Below, in pieces: positions 50,624 to 59,115 of a stretch of DNA of 64,000 nt (its first letter is position 1; each line of letters begins with the position of its first letter). Below the pieces are notes generated by a model. That model saw nothing but the letters and a program-made list of their open reading frames with translations, searched no databases and was not told where the DNA came from. The translations under genes and the position numbers were made by a program. The DNA comes from Ardenticatenaceae bacterium. GTDB lineage: Bacteria; Chloroflexota; Anaerolineae; Promineifilales; Promineifilaceae. The DNA is taken from positions 434,001-498,000 of the forward strand of contig JACKBS010000007.1 in NCBI GenBank assembly GCA_020634435.1, written 5' to 3'.

Positions 50624-50938
50624 ATGTCTGAAAAGCACCTAAAAATAATGGATGTTGACAAGTTCCAGTCGATAGCTGATGGGTTCATTGATCGCTCCTC
50701 GCAAGAATTTGGCGAGATGCCAGCTTCCTCCTTCTTTGAACTGCTATTTGACAGGATGGCTGAGCGCGTGTCTGAAACAGTTGAGGTTGAAGGCGAAATT
50801 GTAGACAATCAGCTGGTTTTGAAATTGCCGGTCGATGCAGAAACGGCCGTGCAAGTCAAAGACAATGAAATTCTCATTGGCGACCGCCGCATTGTGGTCA
50901 AGCTGAAGGATAACACGATATATCCAGCTGCTCAGTGA
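50624..50938 (+). CDS. Hypothetical protein, 104 residues
   Basis: The family is not recognised. Helical N-terminus (FELLFDRMAERVSETVEVEG) and a beta-rich C-terminus (DNQLVLKLPVDAETAVQV, then DRRIVVKLKDNT). AAAGGA ribosome site lies over the end of the upstream gene. Possibly a small partner or regulator of the 282-residue protein. Confidence 0.68.
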   Translation: MSEKHLKIMDVDKFQSIADGFIDRSSQEFGEMPASSFFELLFDRMAERVSETVEVEGEIVDNQLVLKLPVDAETAVQVKDNEILIGDRRIVVKLKDNTIYPAAQ

Positions 50939-51030
50939 GGCAAGAAAGTCCGAAGCTCTCTGATAGCGCCTGACAATAGGCAACCAGAAATCAAAGTCTC
51001 ACACCATTCAACTAAATCCGAAATGAAACA

Positions 51031-51070
51031 AAAGACACTCCACTAAAAAGGGAGTGTCTTTTTAGTTTTT
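51031..51070 (+). terminator. Intrinsic terminator
   Basis: An 11-bp stem aaagacactcc/ggagtgtcttt (51031-51041 with 51051-51061), 9-nt loop, then T-rich tttagttttt. It closes the 49774-50938 unit and insulates the NACHT operon. Confidence 0.9.
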
Positions 51071-51352
51071 AGGTCAATTTTAATTTGGCGAAAAATCTCG
51101 CGATTTTTGAGTAAGGAAAACGAACATTTTATAGAGAAAAAATAGAGGAGATGAGATTTTTGGACCTCACGAGGCATGGGTACAAACATTGTGGGTAAGC
51201 TTATCATTTTTTGATTAAACGGTTCAACTTCAGCTTCTCGAGAAAGATCATTTGAAATGATGTTTGGGCAGAGTATAGGTTTTTCGCTTGATTTTTAAAT
51301 GATGATCGACATTTTTAATTAGTGAAGATACACTTTAATCAAACATACTCGT

Positions 51353-51459
51353 TAAGTAAATGCCGGAAAGTTGCTTAAAACTAAAAGGCCTCAAGGCATT
51401 TACTTACAGTAGAACGGAAGCATGCCTTTGCACTTTGTTTTAAAGTTACTTTCCGTTCT
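51353..51459 (+). promoter_or_regulatory. Structured leader upstream of the NACHT gene
   Basis: A perfect 12-bp inverted repeat taagtaaatgcc/ggcatttactta (51353-51364 with 51395-51406) is followed by a 9-bp one agaacggaa/ttccgttct (51411-51419 with 51451-51459). The first loop carries ggaaagt (51365-51371), which could instead pair with actttcc (51448-51454), so the two hairpins may compete. The ATG follows 47 bp later. It may be an attenuator or a small RNA gene. Confidence 0.5.
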
Positions 51460-51505
51460 CCACTTAAATCACTTCTAGTCGCTTAAGCATTTCACGGGTC
51501 AGTGT

Positions 51506-54500
51506 ATGGAATTTTTGAGTCAATGGCAAGAGGATATTACTTCTTCATTGGAAGAATTTTCCAATTTCGCTCAAGATCAAAGAGATTTGGAACTTACATA
51601 TGGGTTAGTAGCAACTGGTATCTTATGGCCCATTCGGGAAAAAGTTCAAGAGTTTGATATTGATGCCATCAATGCTGTAAAGAAAATCATTCCCCAGCAA
51701 AATAATGTTCTTTTACGTTTTTTACAGCATTGGTCCCCCAACAAATTAGAAGCTGTCCAAGAGTTAGCTTCGGCAGCAAAGCAAGATATCAATCTTCAAT
51801 CTGCCCTTGATCAATTACTTGAATTCTTCGATGCGATGTCGGTTTTTTTGCGTCTAACAATTAATAGATACGTTCCCAATCAAGAGAAAAATACAACGTA
51901 CGACATTGGCGGCATTATTCAAGGACTACTTGTTAATATCGGGGGAACTACCACAGTCCAAAATCTGAATGTCACTATTGGTTCAATGGTTGCCGGCACA
52001 GCTAACATTAATTCACACAGCACAATCACATCTGAAATTCTACTGGATTCTTATTTACAATGGCTGATAACTCAACACCAAACTCTTGAATTAAGAGGGA
52101 CAAAACAATTGGGTGGATTAGCAGGAGTCCCGTTAGAAAATGTATATGTTGCTCTTCGGGGTGATCGATCCAGTCCATTTGAAAGGCAAAAGAGCCATAC
52201 CCTGCTAGAAATTGAATTAACAGAATTAGAGGAAGAGGTAATACAACAAGAGTTATCACATGAAGAACGTCGAATTTTATTATGGAGAGCTCTAGGAAGA
52301 TCACCTTGGATGCTTTCTTTAGAAGAGAGAGACCGCCCACAATTATTTCGCACCGAAAAGTCCGAAAATTTAAGTTTGGGAGCAGCATTTCAGAAAGAAA
52401 GGTGGTTAGCAATACTTGGCGACCCTGGTAGCGGAAAAACAACAGTTGCACGTTGGCTGACACTTAAGTTCGCTCAAGCAATGCTCAATGGCGACGATAG
52501 ATTACTTGTTCCATTATCTCAAGTGGAACCCGATCAAAGTAGTGACGAAATTGTTGATATGGGTCCTGTCCGTCTTCCCATTTTGTTAAGAATTTCTGAA
52601 TTTGCTGATGCCCGATATGAAAACCCAAATCTTCTCCTCTCAGATTTTCTAGGACACCATTCTTGGCTAGGACAAATCCCTACATTTGGCGAAAATAACC
52701 AAGAGCTTCAAGGAGAAAAGGTGCCTCCATCACAATTAAATATTCTGATTAAACAATATCTTAAACAGGGGAACGCAATTATACTGCTTGATGGGCTAGA
52801 TGAAATATCTGCTGTTGACAATCGGGCAGATGTCGTCCGAGCGGTTGAACAATTTATCAGAGATTGGGTAGTATCACCTATAGAAAAAGTTCGGTTCAAT
52901 GAATTTGCAAATTTATCACCAACTGCACCTTCTAACTATCCTTCGATACGTGGCGGAAATCAAATAATTGTAACAAGTCGTATTGCTGGTTATCATGCTG
53001 CGCCTCTTAGCGGGCAGGTTGCCCATTTCACCATCGATCCTATGAGTAATGCTGCTGTTAATCGATTTTGTGATAACTGGATGCACGCAATATTTGAAAA
53101 CAAAGAAATTGCCGCTCGACAGTCGAAAGCTTTACAGGCCGAGATTCACAATCCAGACAAACCTGGCGTTAGGGAATTAGCGAGTAATCCTCTGCTGCTC
53201 ACAGTATTGGCACTGATTTTTCATAACAGTGAAGCCCGATTACCTTCGCAGCGTGTAACGCTGTATCAAATGTCAGTGGAACATTTAACCAAGGTATGGC
53301 GCCAGCGAGGTCATGAGCTAAACGATGGTGAGGTTACGTATGTACTAGCGCATATTGCCTACTTTATTCATGAGAATTACTCCACTGGATTAATCGAAGA
53401 ATCTGAGATTCGGGATCAAGTATCAAAAAGCCTTGCATCATATAGAAATATACCTTTTTCAAATGTGCCACCATCATTTATAGAGAATGTAGACAACTTT
53501 ATTAAAATCCTTCGTGAGGAGGTTGGCTTGATTGCTGCGAGGGGTGAGTATTTATATGGTTTTCTCCACTTATCATTTCAAGAGTATTTTGCTGCATTAT
53601 ATTTGATACAAAATCAAAACGACGCTTCAAAAAAAATAATAGACAAAATGGATAAACCCCGATGGCGTGAACCATTGTTGTTAGCCTTGGGACAAATAAG
53701 TCTCATATGGCCAAAAACCGAATGTGATCTTCTATTTGAAGAGTTGCTAGCTACAAATGATGATTTAAGCAATCTCCTACCCCGTAGTGAAATCCTTCTT
53801 GCAAGTGCGCTTGGGGAAATGGTGCGATTACCATCTAAAGCTATAATTCAGATGATTGCGAACAAATTAATTGATACATATTCCAAACAAATTCAATTTG
53901 CCGGTTTTGATCTCCTATACAAAACAGTTGAAGATGCATTTTCTATAATTTATCGAACCAATGCTGCCTCTGTAGTTGAAATCGTTCTTATTCAATCTTT
54001 AGAGAAACTTTTAACTGATAACTTTACCGGAGGATATAGTGCAGCAAAAATTATTAAGACCCTTAAATGGTATACGGTGCGTACGGCACGCGCTTTGTTG
54101 CATGCCCTTCCACATGATAAGGGTGATTGGGATTGGGTTATTAATAAATCAATAATTGAGATTGTCAAGACAAAACCTGAGCTTTTCCCTTCGTATGAAT
54201 TGTATTTTCGGCATAGGCTATTGGAAGATCAAGAATTATTAACCTTTGTCAGCGGCAATCTTAAAATCTTGGCTTTGATTAATTTATTATATGGTGGCAT
54301 CCTTACCGATGAAAATGTTAATGATCCAGAAGCCATACAATTCTCCCCATCCCATATTTATCGCAACTCAACTTTGTCAACAATAATTATCGATTCGTTG
54401 GAAAAGCGTTCTTACGATGATGTTATAAAAAAACTAGAATCTGAATTAAAGTATATTTGGCATGAGTCTACGATTACACTTGAACGGGTTGAGGCCTTGC

Positions 54501-57500
54501 TTGCATTATTGACATTAGGTATTCCTCTTGAATCCATGATATCTGAAAGCAAACCATTGGATAGTGAATTAATAAAGACAATAGTCTCCTATGGGGACAT
54601 GAAAAAGGGCATCTTACAACCGATGTACTTAATGTCTTTGGGAAATATTAAAAGAGAAGTTGCTCGAGCTGCCATTAGCGAAAGAAAACGTTTGGATATC
54701 ATTAAGCAAATTAGCCTGTTTGAGAGAGAATCTGGTTTTTCTCCATCAAAAGTTTCTTTGGACTTTATAAGCTCTGATTATCCAATGTGGACAACAAATT
54801 ATTGGATGGAGTTTGTCTTCAGCTCAGATACAGAAGATGTGAAATACAATTTAGACGTCATGTTAGATACTTTTGGCTCAAGATTATCAAATACACCGGA
54901 AAAGTTAATCAAAAGTCTTGTGCTATTGCAGGAAAACTATTGGGAAAACCAGTATTGGCATTTTGATAGATTTCCACCGTACATTGTAAATGACCCTGCA
55001 TTGGAGTTAGCTGAATTACTAAATGTAGTTGATGGGATAAGTTCAATATTTGATAGCTTTCGAAGTTGGATATTAGAAGAATCCGCTGAGGTTATTAAAA
55101 ATGAACAACCAATCCTTGTTACTGAAGCACTTGCAGTTGCCTTAAGTATCAATCTTCTTGAGTTCAGGCAAAATGTTATAAGGAGCTTAGCACCCGAGTT
55201 ACTCTACGTAGATAATATTCATCATATGCTATTCGAAAGGGCAACAAATATTTCTGATGAACTACACAAAGCAAGAAGCCTGTGGCGTTTAATTCAAATA
55301 CTACCTCTAAAATACTATTTTGATGGTCTAAATGAAGCCATTATCAGTGCAGACAAGATTACCGATCCTCAAGAAAAATCAAGAATGTTTTGGCGTCTTG
55401 GTAACTTACTTCCTACTGGTCAGCAAAAATATGATTTGTATGATAAAGCTTACAATGCGGCTTTAATCATTATTAACCCAAATAATAAAGCCCGTGCCTT
55501 AGCACGTTTGGCGACGGTGGCCCAAATTCCAGGAGAGATTATTCTTCCTCAGGTCTTGGATGAAATTGAAAAAGTAAGTGAAATAAATCAACGCTCTGAA
55601 ATCTTGCACAAAACTCGGCCGTTACTTGTCTCAATGTTAGAACTTAAAACGCGACTCGATTCATTAGTAAATCAGCATAATGATATTGAGACCAGTTGGA
55701 AGGTTCGAAATAGCTTACTACCTTTACTAAAGTCATTTGAACCAAATGAAGAAAGTATTGAGCGGTGGGTCCCTGCTTATCTAATCGCGTGTCTAAACGA
55801 ATCCCGTGTTAAATTTGGTATTCCCACGAAGGAAGAGGAGGTATGGTTAACTTTAGTTGACCAGAACCGGCGGGGCCAAGCATTGAATCAATTATTGATT
55901 ATTGGTGTAAAACATGGGTTAAACTTTACCTTGACCGTTGCTAATATTCTTAATACTTTAATTGCAGAAGTATCTATTGATTTCTTAGCCCCATTGCTTT
56001 CGCTATTACAATCTCCTGCACGCTCCACAAAACCACTATTATTTCAATGGCTACAACATGAAGAGCTATTTGTGCGTGAAATTGCTTCTCTTTTACTTTT
56101 AGATTTAAAATATTTTTCCTTAGACACAGTAAATTATTTGTTGGCTTTATTGGAAAGCAAAAATGACCGATTAAGATATCGTGTTTACTTTTCGTTAACA
56201 ATGGAACACAAGCAATCCATTAATCCTGTTTTTAAGCTTAGTTCCGTTAATACAAAGACTCTAGAGATTTTAGAGCAAGTAAAAATTCAAAAGCGACAAG
56301 ATTCTTCATTGGTTTATCAATCAATTAATTGGTTCTTTGAAAACCTTTGGATAGATGATGGTAATGAGTTCGACAAATGGATAAAGTTGTTTGAATATTT
56401 CAGAGGCGAAGAGCAATTGGTTTATGCTCGCCTTCTTTTGGATAGTCGTGCATTTATCTCCGATGTTTGGACTATTTTCTTGCAGCATCTGCAGAACGAA
56501 AACGAGGACACAATAAGAATCCTTCTATCCTCCTTAATTTATACTAACAAACTTAGTAGGCAACTCTTAACTTGGGATGACGATACTCAACTACGCGTCA
56601 TTCTAAGACGACTAAGCCAAAAAGGCTCGAACAGTGTTCGCATGTTGGCGTTGGAATGTTTCGGGTTTTTGCACTCACTGGAGAGTAGTGATATTGAATA
56701 TTTAAAATTTACTATTGATAACGGTAAGAACGAAAAATATTCTGCCCAAGCTTTGATTGCACTTGGACGGCGAATTAAAAGTGATGACGTTAATTTGCTA
56801 AAACCTTATCTAAAGAGTACTAGAATTGTATTACGGAATGCTGCTGATGAAGCATATGTGCGTTTAAAAGTAAACCGATTTATATCCGTTGCATCAGATG
56901 AAAAATTACAAGAACTGATCGACCACATGCTCCAAGACATTGATCAAGATCCTTATCGACTTTTAAGGTCTGTTCTTGCTGCTGCACAGTATAGATGGAT
57001 GGGTAATTATTCACTTAATTGTTCAAGATTAGGCGCAATATTGGTTGAAAGGTTCCCAATTTTGCTTGATAAAGTGATCGAAGACTTTATATCTAAGATT
57101 GAAACTCCTCATAGTTTCGCACGGGCAGACAGTGTTGACAAGCTGCTTGATAATAAGTGGATGTCCAGAACAGCGCTATTCGATGTAATGACATCTGTCG
57201 CAGAGCGTATGCCAAACGCGTTTGCTAGTGCTGTAGATCCTGAGCGAATTCAGGCTCCGTTAATTTCATTCGCAAAAGAAGGAAATGTAAGCGAACGACT
57301 TGACTCAATGATTTTGTTGAGCTACTTGAGACGAGTAACTAATGATGTTGTAATTGCTATAAAAACTGCGCTAAACGATGTGGAGTATGTTCAAGAGAAA
57401 GTGCTTCAATCTGTTCTCCGCTTTCGACACGTTGATGATGACTTGCTTCAAGAATTGGAGGAATATTTATATGATAAAAGTGTTGCCATCTCTTATACAA

Positions 57501-57748
57501 TTACCCAACTATTTCAGGCACTTGGAACGACAGAAAAAACCTCTTTTGAAAATAGACAACGTATTATGAATTACCTAGCAAAAGCTATTGAAAATCCTTT
57601 GAGTAAACGAGAAATCTATATTCTTCAAGAAACCGATTCGAAAAGGGTCATTAAACACATTGGGACACTGAATAATGTCATGTATAAAGCGTTAGTAAAT
57701 ATATCTGGAGTTAGTGGGAGGTTGCCTTCTCTACGTGAAACGCATTAA
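51506..57748 (+). CDS. Giant NACHT NTPase (NLR-like), 2080 residues
   Basis: Residues 1-125 are helical. About 129-168 form a Gly/Asn-rich motif (DIGGIIQGLLVNIGG then NLNVTIG). The NACHT domain has Walker A GDPGSGKTT at about 304, Walker B IILLDGLDEIS at about 420 and a VTSRIAGY sensor. Beyond about 750 the protein is a long helical-repeat region, HEAT-like near the C-terminus. Bacterial NACHT proteins are NLR-like immune sensors that detect phage. The gene is AT-rich, with only one CGGCCGTT word, indicating recent transfer. It heads a three-gene unit with DUF2610 and the 140-residue protein, 18 bp to the next gene. The effector activity is not apparent. Confidence 0.85.
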   Translation: MEFLSQWQEDITSSLEEFSNFAQDQRDLELTYGLVATGILWPIREKVQEFDIDAINAVKKIIPQQNNVLLRFLQHWSPNKLEAVQELASAAKQDINLQSALDQLLEFFDAMSVFLRLTINRYVPNQEKNTTYDIGGIIQGLLVNIGGTTTVQNLNVTIGSMVAGTANINSHSTITSEILLDSYLQWLITQHQTLELRGTKQLGGLAGVPLENVYVALRGDRSSPFERQKSHTLLEIELTELEEEVIQQELSHEERRILLWRALGRSPWMLSLEERDRPQLFRTEKSENLSLGAAFQKERWLAILGDPGSGKTTVARWLTLKFAQAMLNGDDRLLVPLSQVEPDQSSDEIVDMGPVRLPILLRISEFADARYENPNLLLSDFLGHHSWLGQIPTFGENNQELQGEKVPPSQLNILIKQYLKQGNAIILLDGLDEISAVDNRADVVRAVEQFIRDWVVSPIEKVRFNEFANLSPTAPSNYPSIRGGNQIIVTSRIAGYHAAPLSGQVAHFTIDPMSNAAVNRFCDNWMHAIFENKEIAARQSKALQAEIHNPDKPGVRELASNPLLLTVLALIFHNSEARLPSQRVTLYQMSVEHLTKVWRQRGHELNDGEVTYVLAHIAYFIHENYSTGLIEESEIRDQVSKSLASYRNIPFSNVPPSFIENVDNFIKILREEVGLIAARGEYLYGFLHLSFQEYFAALYLIQNQNDASKKIIDKMDKPRWREPLLLALGQISLIWPKTECDLLFEELLATNDDLSNLLPRSEILLASALGEMVRLPSKAIIQMIANKLIDTYSKQIQFAGFDLLYKTVEDAFSIIYRTNAASVVEIVLIQSLEKLLTDNFTGGYSAAKIIKTLKWYTVRTARALLHALPHDKGDWDWVINKSIIEIVKTKPELFPSYELYFRHRLLEDQELLTFVSGNLKILALINLLYGGILTDENVNDPEAIQFSPSHIYRNSTLSTIIIDSLEKRSYDDVIKKLESELKYIWHESTITLERVEALLALLTLGIPLESMISESKPLDSELIKTIVSYGDMKKGILQPMYLMSLGNIKREVARAAISERKRLDIIKQISLFERESGFSPSKVSLDFISSDYPMWTTNYWMEFVFSSDTEDVKYNLDVMLDTFGSRLSNTPEKLIKSLVLLQENYWENQYWHFDRFPPYIVNDPALELAELLNVVDGISSIFDSFRSWILEESAEVIKNEQPILVTEALAVALSINLLEFRQNVIRSLAPELLYVDNIHHMLFERATNISDELHKARSLWRLIQILPLKYYFDGLNEAIISADKITDPQEKSRMFWRLGNLLPTGQQKYDLYDKAYNAALIIINPNNKARALARLATVAQIPGEIILPQVLDEIEKVSEINQRSEILHKTRPLLVSMLELKTRLDSLVNQHNDIETSWKVRNSLLPLLKSFEPNEESIERWVPAYLIACLNESRVKFGIPTKEEEVWLTLVDQNRRGQALNQLLIIGVKHGLNFTLTVANILNTLIAEVSIDFLAPLLSLLQSPARSTKPLLFQWLQHEELFVREIASLLLLDLKYFSLDTVNYLLALLESKNDRLRYRVYFSLTMEHKQSINPVFKLSSVNTKTLEILEQVKIQKRQDSSLVYQSINWFFENLWIDDGNEFDKWIKLFEYFRGEEQLVYARLLLDSRAFISDVWTIFLQHLQNENEDTIRILLSSLIYTNKLSRQLLTWDDDTQLRVILRRLSQKGSNSVRMLALECFGFLHSLESSDIEYLKFTIDNGKNEKYSAQALIALGRRIKSDDVNLLKPYLKSTRIVLRNAADEAYVRLKVNRFISVASDEKLQELIDHMLQDIDQDPYRLLRSVLAAAQYRWMGNYSLNCSRLGAILVERFPILLDKVIEDFISKIETPHSFARADSVDKLLDNKWMSRTALFDVMTSVAERMPNAFASAVDPERIQAPLISFAKEGNVSERLDSMILLSYLRRVTNDVVIAIKTALNDVEYVQEKVLQSVLRFRHVDDDLLQELEEYLYDKSVAISYTITQLFQALGTTEKTSFENRQRIMNYLAKAIENPLSKREIYILQETDSKRVIKHIGTLNNVMYKALVNISGVSGRLPSLRETH

Positions 57749-57766
57749 AGGAGAAATCTACTACCT

Positions 57767-58195
57767 ATGAAGAGATTTACTGTTCCTTGTAATTTTGGAC
57801 ATACAACTGCTCCATTTCATATCTATATTGGGGAGGCCGGGCCTAGACGCCATCCACTATATTATCAGTCGGTGTGGCTTAGAGAAGAGAGGGGTGGTGA
57901 GATCCCCACAGAAGTTTGGGATTCGTTTGAAGTATTATGGCAATTAGCACTGAAACACGATGTTCATTTTGAAAAGATGTGTATACATAGCCTTGGTAAT
58001 GCAAACGAGATAGAAAAGAAATATAGAGGTCGTATAGATCCAATTTCTGACGCGGAAAAAGATGGATTTCGTAGTTTCGCAGATGATCCTAACCTGGAAG
58101 ATGTAAAAATGGCACGAAAAATTGGAAATATCGACAATAAGATGGCATTGTTACAAGGAAAAAATATTATTGATTATCTAAGAAAGGTGCAGTAA
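57767..58195 (+). CDS. DUF2610 protein
   Basis: This 142-residue protein starts KRFTVPCNFGHTTAPFHIYI and continues HPLYYQSVWLREERGGEIP and VWDSFEVLWQLALKHDV, the DUF2610 pattern known from Rickettsiales and other bacteria. GGAGAAATC lies before the ATG. It follows the NACHT gene closely, suggesting co-expression as partner or effector. No catalytic site is known for the family. Confidence 0.75.
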   Translation: MKRFTVPCNFGHTTAPFHIYIGEAGPRRHPLYYQSVWLREERGGEIPTEVWDSFEVLWQLALKHDVHFEKMCIHSLGNANEIEKKYRGRIDPISDAEKDGFRSFADDPNLEDVKMARKIGNIDNKMALLQGKNIIDYLRKVQ

Positions 58196-58343
58196 AGAAT
58201 CTGAATATTTATTGGTAGATGCAACTTTCATACGTTTATTTTATTGAATAAAAGAATACTAACAAAACACTAAAACGAAATGAAAACTGTTTTCAATTTA
58301 TTAGATTATCAACCTTAAAATAGATTAATATGGAGCAGCATCG

Positions 58344-58766
58344 ATGAGTGAAAAACCGAAGGAATCAACAAATATTAGTGGTAACATACAAGGAGGAATG
58401 ATAAATATTGGGGGGTCTCAATCGTTCCAAGGTACTATAAATATCAGAATTGATAAAATGCATCAAGCCATTGATAAATTCACTGACTCAAGTGATTTCG
58501 AAAAACAACAGATTAGGTCACTGATTAAACAGTTACACGAGGCTTTGTCTGCTGTTCCCCCTGAACACGGAAGAAACGTAGAGAAAATAGCTAAACGTGC
58601 TGAAGAATTAGTTGATGAAGCATCGGATGAAGAACTTGATAGAGATGCCATTGAAGCTAAAGCTAATCTTCTTAAGAAAGCGGCTGAAAATGTTAAAGAG
58701 ATAATGCCAATTGTGGCAAGTATCGCAACAAATCTTGTTGTGCACATCTTAAATTTAGGGTCGTAA
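58344..58766 (+). CDS. Small protein with NACHT-shared Gly/Asn motif
   Basis: This is a 140-residue protein. Residues about 9-33 (NISGNIQGGMINIGG, then FQGTINI) closely resemble residues 129-160 of the NACHT protein, sharing the I-G-x-I-Q-G and NIGG words. The rest is helical, acidic and Lys-rich (about 35-125), ending in a hydrophobic helix (IMPIVASIATNLVVHILNL). The shared motif is like bacterial amyloid-signalling or RHIM-like sequences that join NLRs to effectors; this is inference. The terminal helix might insert into membranes. Confidence 0.72.
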   Translation: MSEKPKESTNISGNIQGGMINIGGSQSFQGTINIRIDKMHQAIDKFTDSSDFEKQQIRSLIKQLHEALSAVPPEHGRNVEKIAKRAEELVDEASDEELDRDAIEAKANLLKKAAENVKEIMPIVASIATNLVVHILNLGS

Positions 58767-59115
58767 TCAATAAGATTACCTTTTATGACCAACTAATTTC
58801 GCAATGAAACTCAGTTCCTTTGTTTATTAATTAGGTTTTGTTGACAGCGGCACAAAATAATGGATCAATAAAATTAAAGCAAAACGATTTGGTCTATAGA
58901 CTACTAATTACTTTGAAATTAACTAGCAGAAAGCGACCGCTTTGTTTTGTTGCTTTTCAATTCAGCAGAAGACTATACTAAGCAAAAATTTTGCTTTATC
59001 ATTGCATCTAAATTTGAGTTATTCGAGAAGAGTAATATTTAAGAGAGATTATCAGAGAACAAGTTAAAAAATCGAAATAGCTCAAACAATAAAGTGGTGT
59101 TGAATCTGTTGACAG
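58767..59115. other. Intergenic region of 349 bp at the element's right end
   Basis: Very AT-rich, no gene supported and no clear hairpin. It precedes the end of the second recombinase gene, whose C-terminal tail is written in this element's end sequence. Confidence 0.5.
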
